Of a stretch of DNA of 64,000 nt, positions 63,835 to 64,000 are shown in pieces. Source of the stretch: Branchiostoma floridae (Eukaryota; Chordata; Leptocardii; Amphioxiformes; Branchiostomatidae); NCBI RefSeq assembly GCF_000003815.2, contig NC_049995.1, positions 9,637,370 to 9,701,369 on the forward strand. The letters are read 5' to 3'. The notes beneath the pieces are model-generated. The model made no database searches and was not told the DNA's origin. It was given only the letters and a program-made list of their open reading frames with translations. The number at the start of each line of letters is the position of its first letter. Positions within the stretch are counted from its first letter, which is position 1. The position numbers were made by a program, and so were the translations under genes.

Positions 63835-64000
63835 TCACGTCCGAGGATGACATCTCTAACTTTCGTTCCTTCTTTTTCTCTTCAGCTTCTATCTTCAGTT
63901 TCTCCATCTCTACCTGTCGTTCCTTCCCTCTCTCTTCAGCTTCTAACTTTAACTTTTGCATTTCTCTTTCCTTGGCTCTCTCCTCCCTCTCCAGTGCCTG
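63835..64000 (-). CDS. Coiled-coil protein fragment (runs off the window)
   Basis: The minus strand encodes an uninterrupted charged helix from 64000 to the stop near 63815, with two tandem 18-residue units ([18 protein letters not shown], then [18 protein letters not shown]). Such repeats are common in Gag-like proteins of retrotransposons and in many structural proteins. No domain beyond the coil is visible; the frame ends in SQTRPS and a stop. Identity unknown. Confidence 0.4.

Overview
This is an intron-rich animal nuclear contig with three runs of N, short exons with GT/AG borders, microsatellites, and many kinds of small inverted-repeat transposons. The gene content fits an invertebrate deuterostome, most likely an amphioxus (Branchiostoma): one UNC45 rather than the vertebrate A/B pair, and a large shuffled-domain protein that joins a MACPF pore-forming domain to lectin-type modules. 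The species call is inference; no marker gene fixes it.

Layout. (1) 478-22656, plus strand: the 3' 23 exons of a secreted-type MACPF protein. They join without a frame break into 1,194 codons: MACPF, an unrecognised middle, a farnesoic-acid-methyltransferase-like (Methyltransf_FA) domain, two Cys-rich repeats, two hevein-like chitin-binding domains, an F5/8C-like domain, an F-type (fucolectin) domain and the stop. The 5' end lies left of the window. (2) 22657-26407: repeats only. (3) 26408-27687, minus strand: CZIB, a 160-aa zinc-binding protein. (4) 29270-48109, plus strand: complete UNC45 (22 coding exons, 974 aa), a myosin/Hsp90 co-chaperone, divergent from CZIB across a CCAAT-rich interval with heat-shock-element-like motifs. 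(5) 50072-52508, minus strand: complete NAD(P)H-dependent FMN reductase-type flavoprotein (5 coding exons, 197 aa) with a probable 5'UTR exon near 55219. It converges on UNC45, and the two poly(A) signals lie about 24 bp apart. (6) 55.4-63.2 kb: no convincing gene; a 206-bp satellite, a TTAA-flanked element, a promoter-like cluster, a 43-nt hairpin and a 66-bp minisatellite. (7) 63270-64000, minus strand: an SR-splicing-factor RRM2-like ORF that looks like a broken retrocopy, next to a coiled-coil ORF fragment.

The most unusual structures are the MACPF/chitin/fucose-lectin architecture, which suggests a carbohydrate-targeted pore-forming immune effector; the repeated tandem duplication of exon edges (splice site plus the first or last few dozen exon bases) throughout UNC45; and a hammerhead-like hairpin core shared by several unrelated-looking dispersed repeats.

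The repeats include hAT-like (8-bp target duplication), Mutator-like (9-bp), TTAA-flanked and TA-flanked non-autonomous elements, several tRNA-derived SINEs and one LINE 3' remnant. All reading was by eye; family names for repeats are based on terminal inverted repeats and target duplications, not on database matches.
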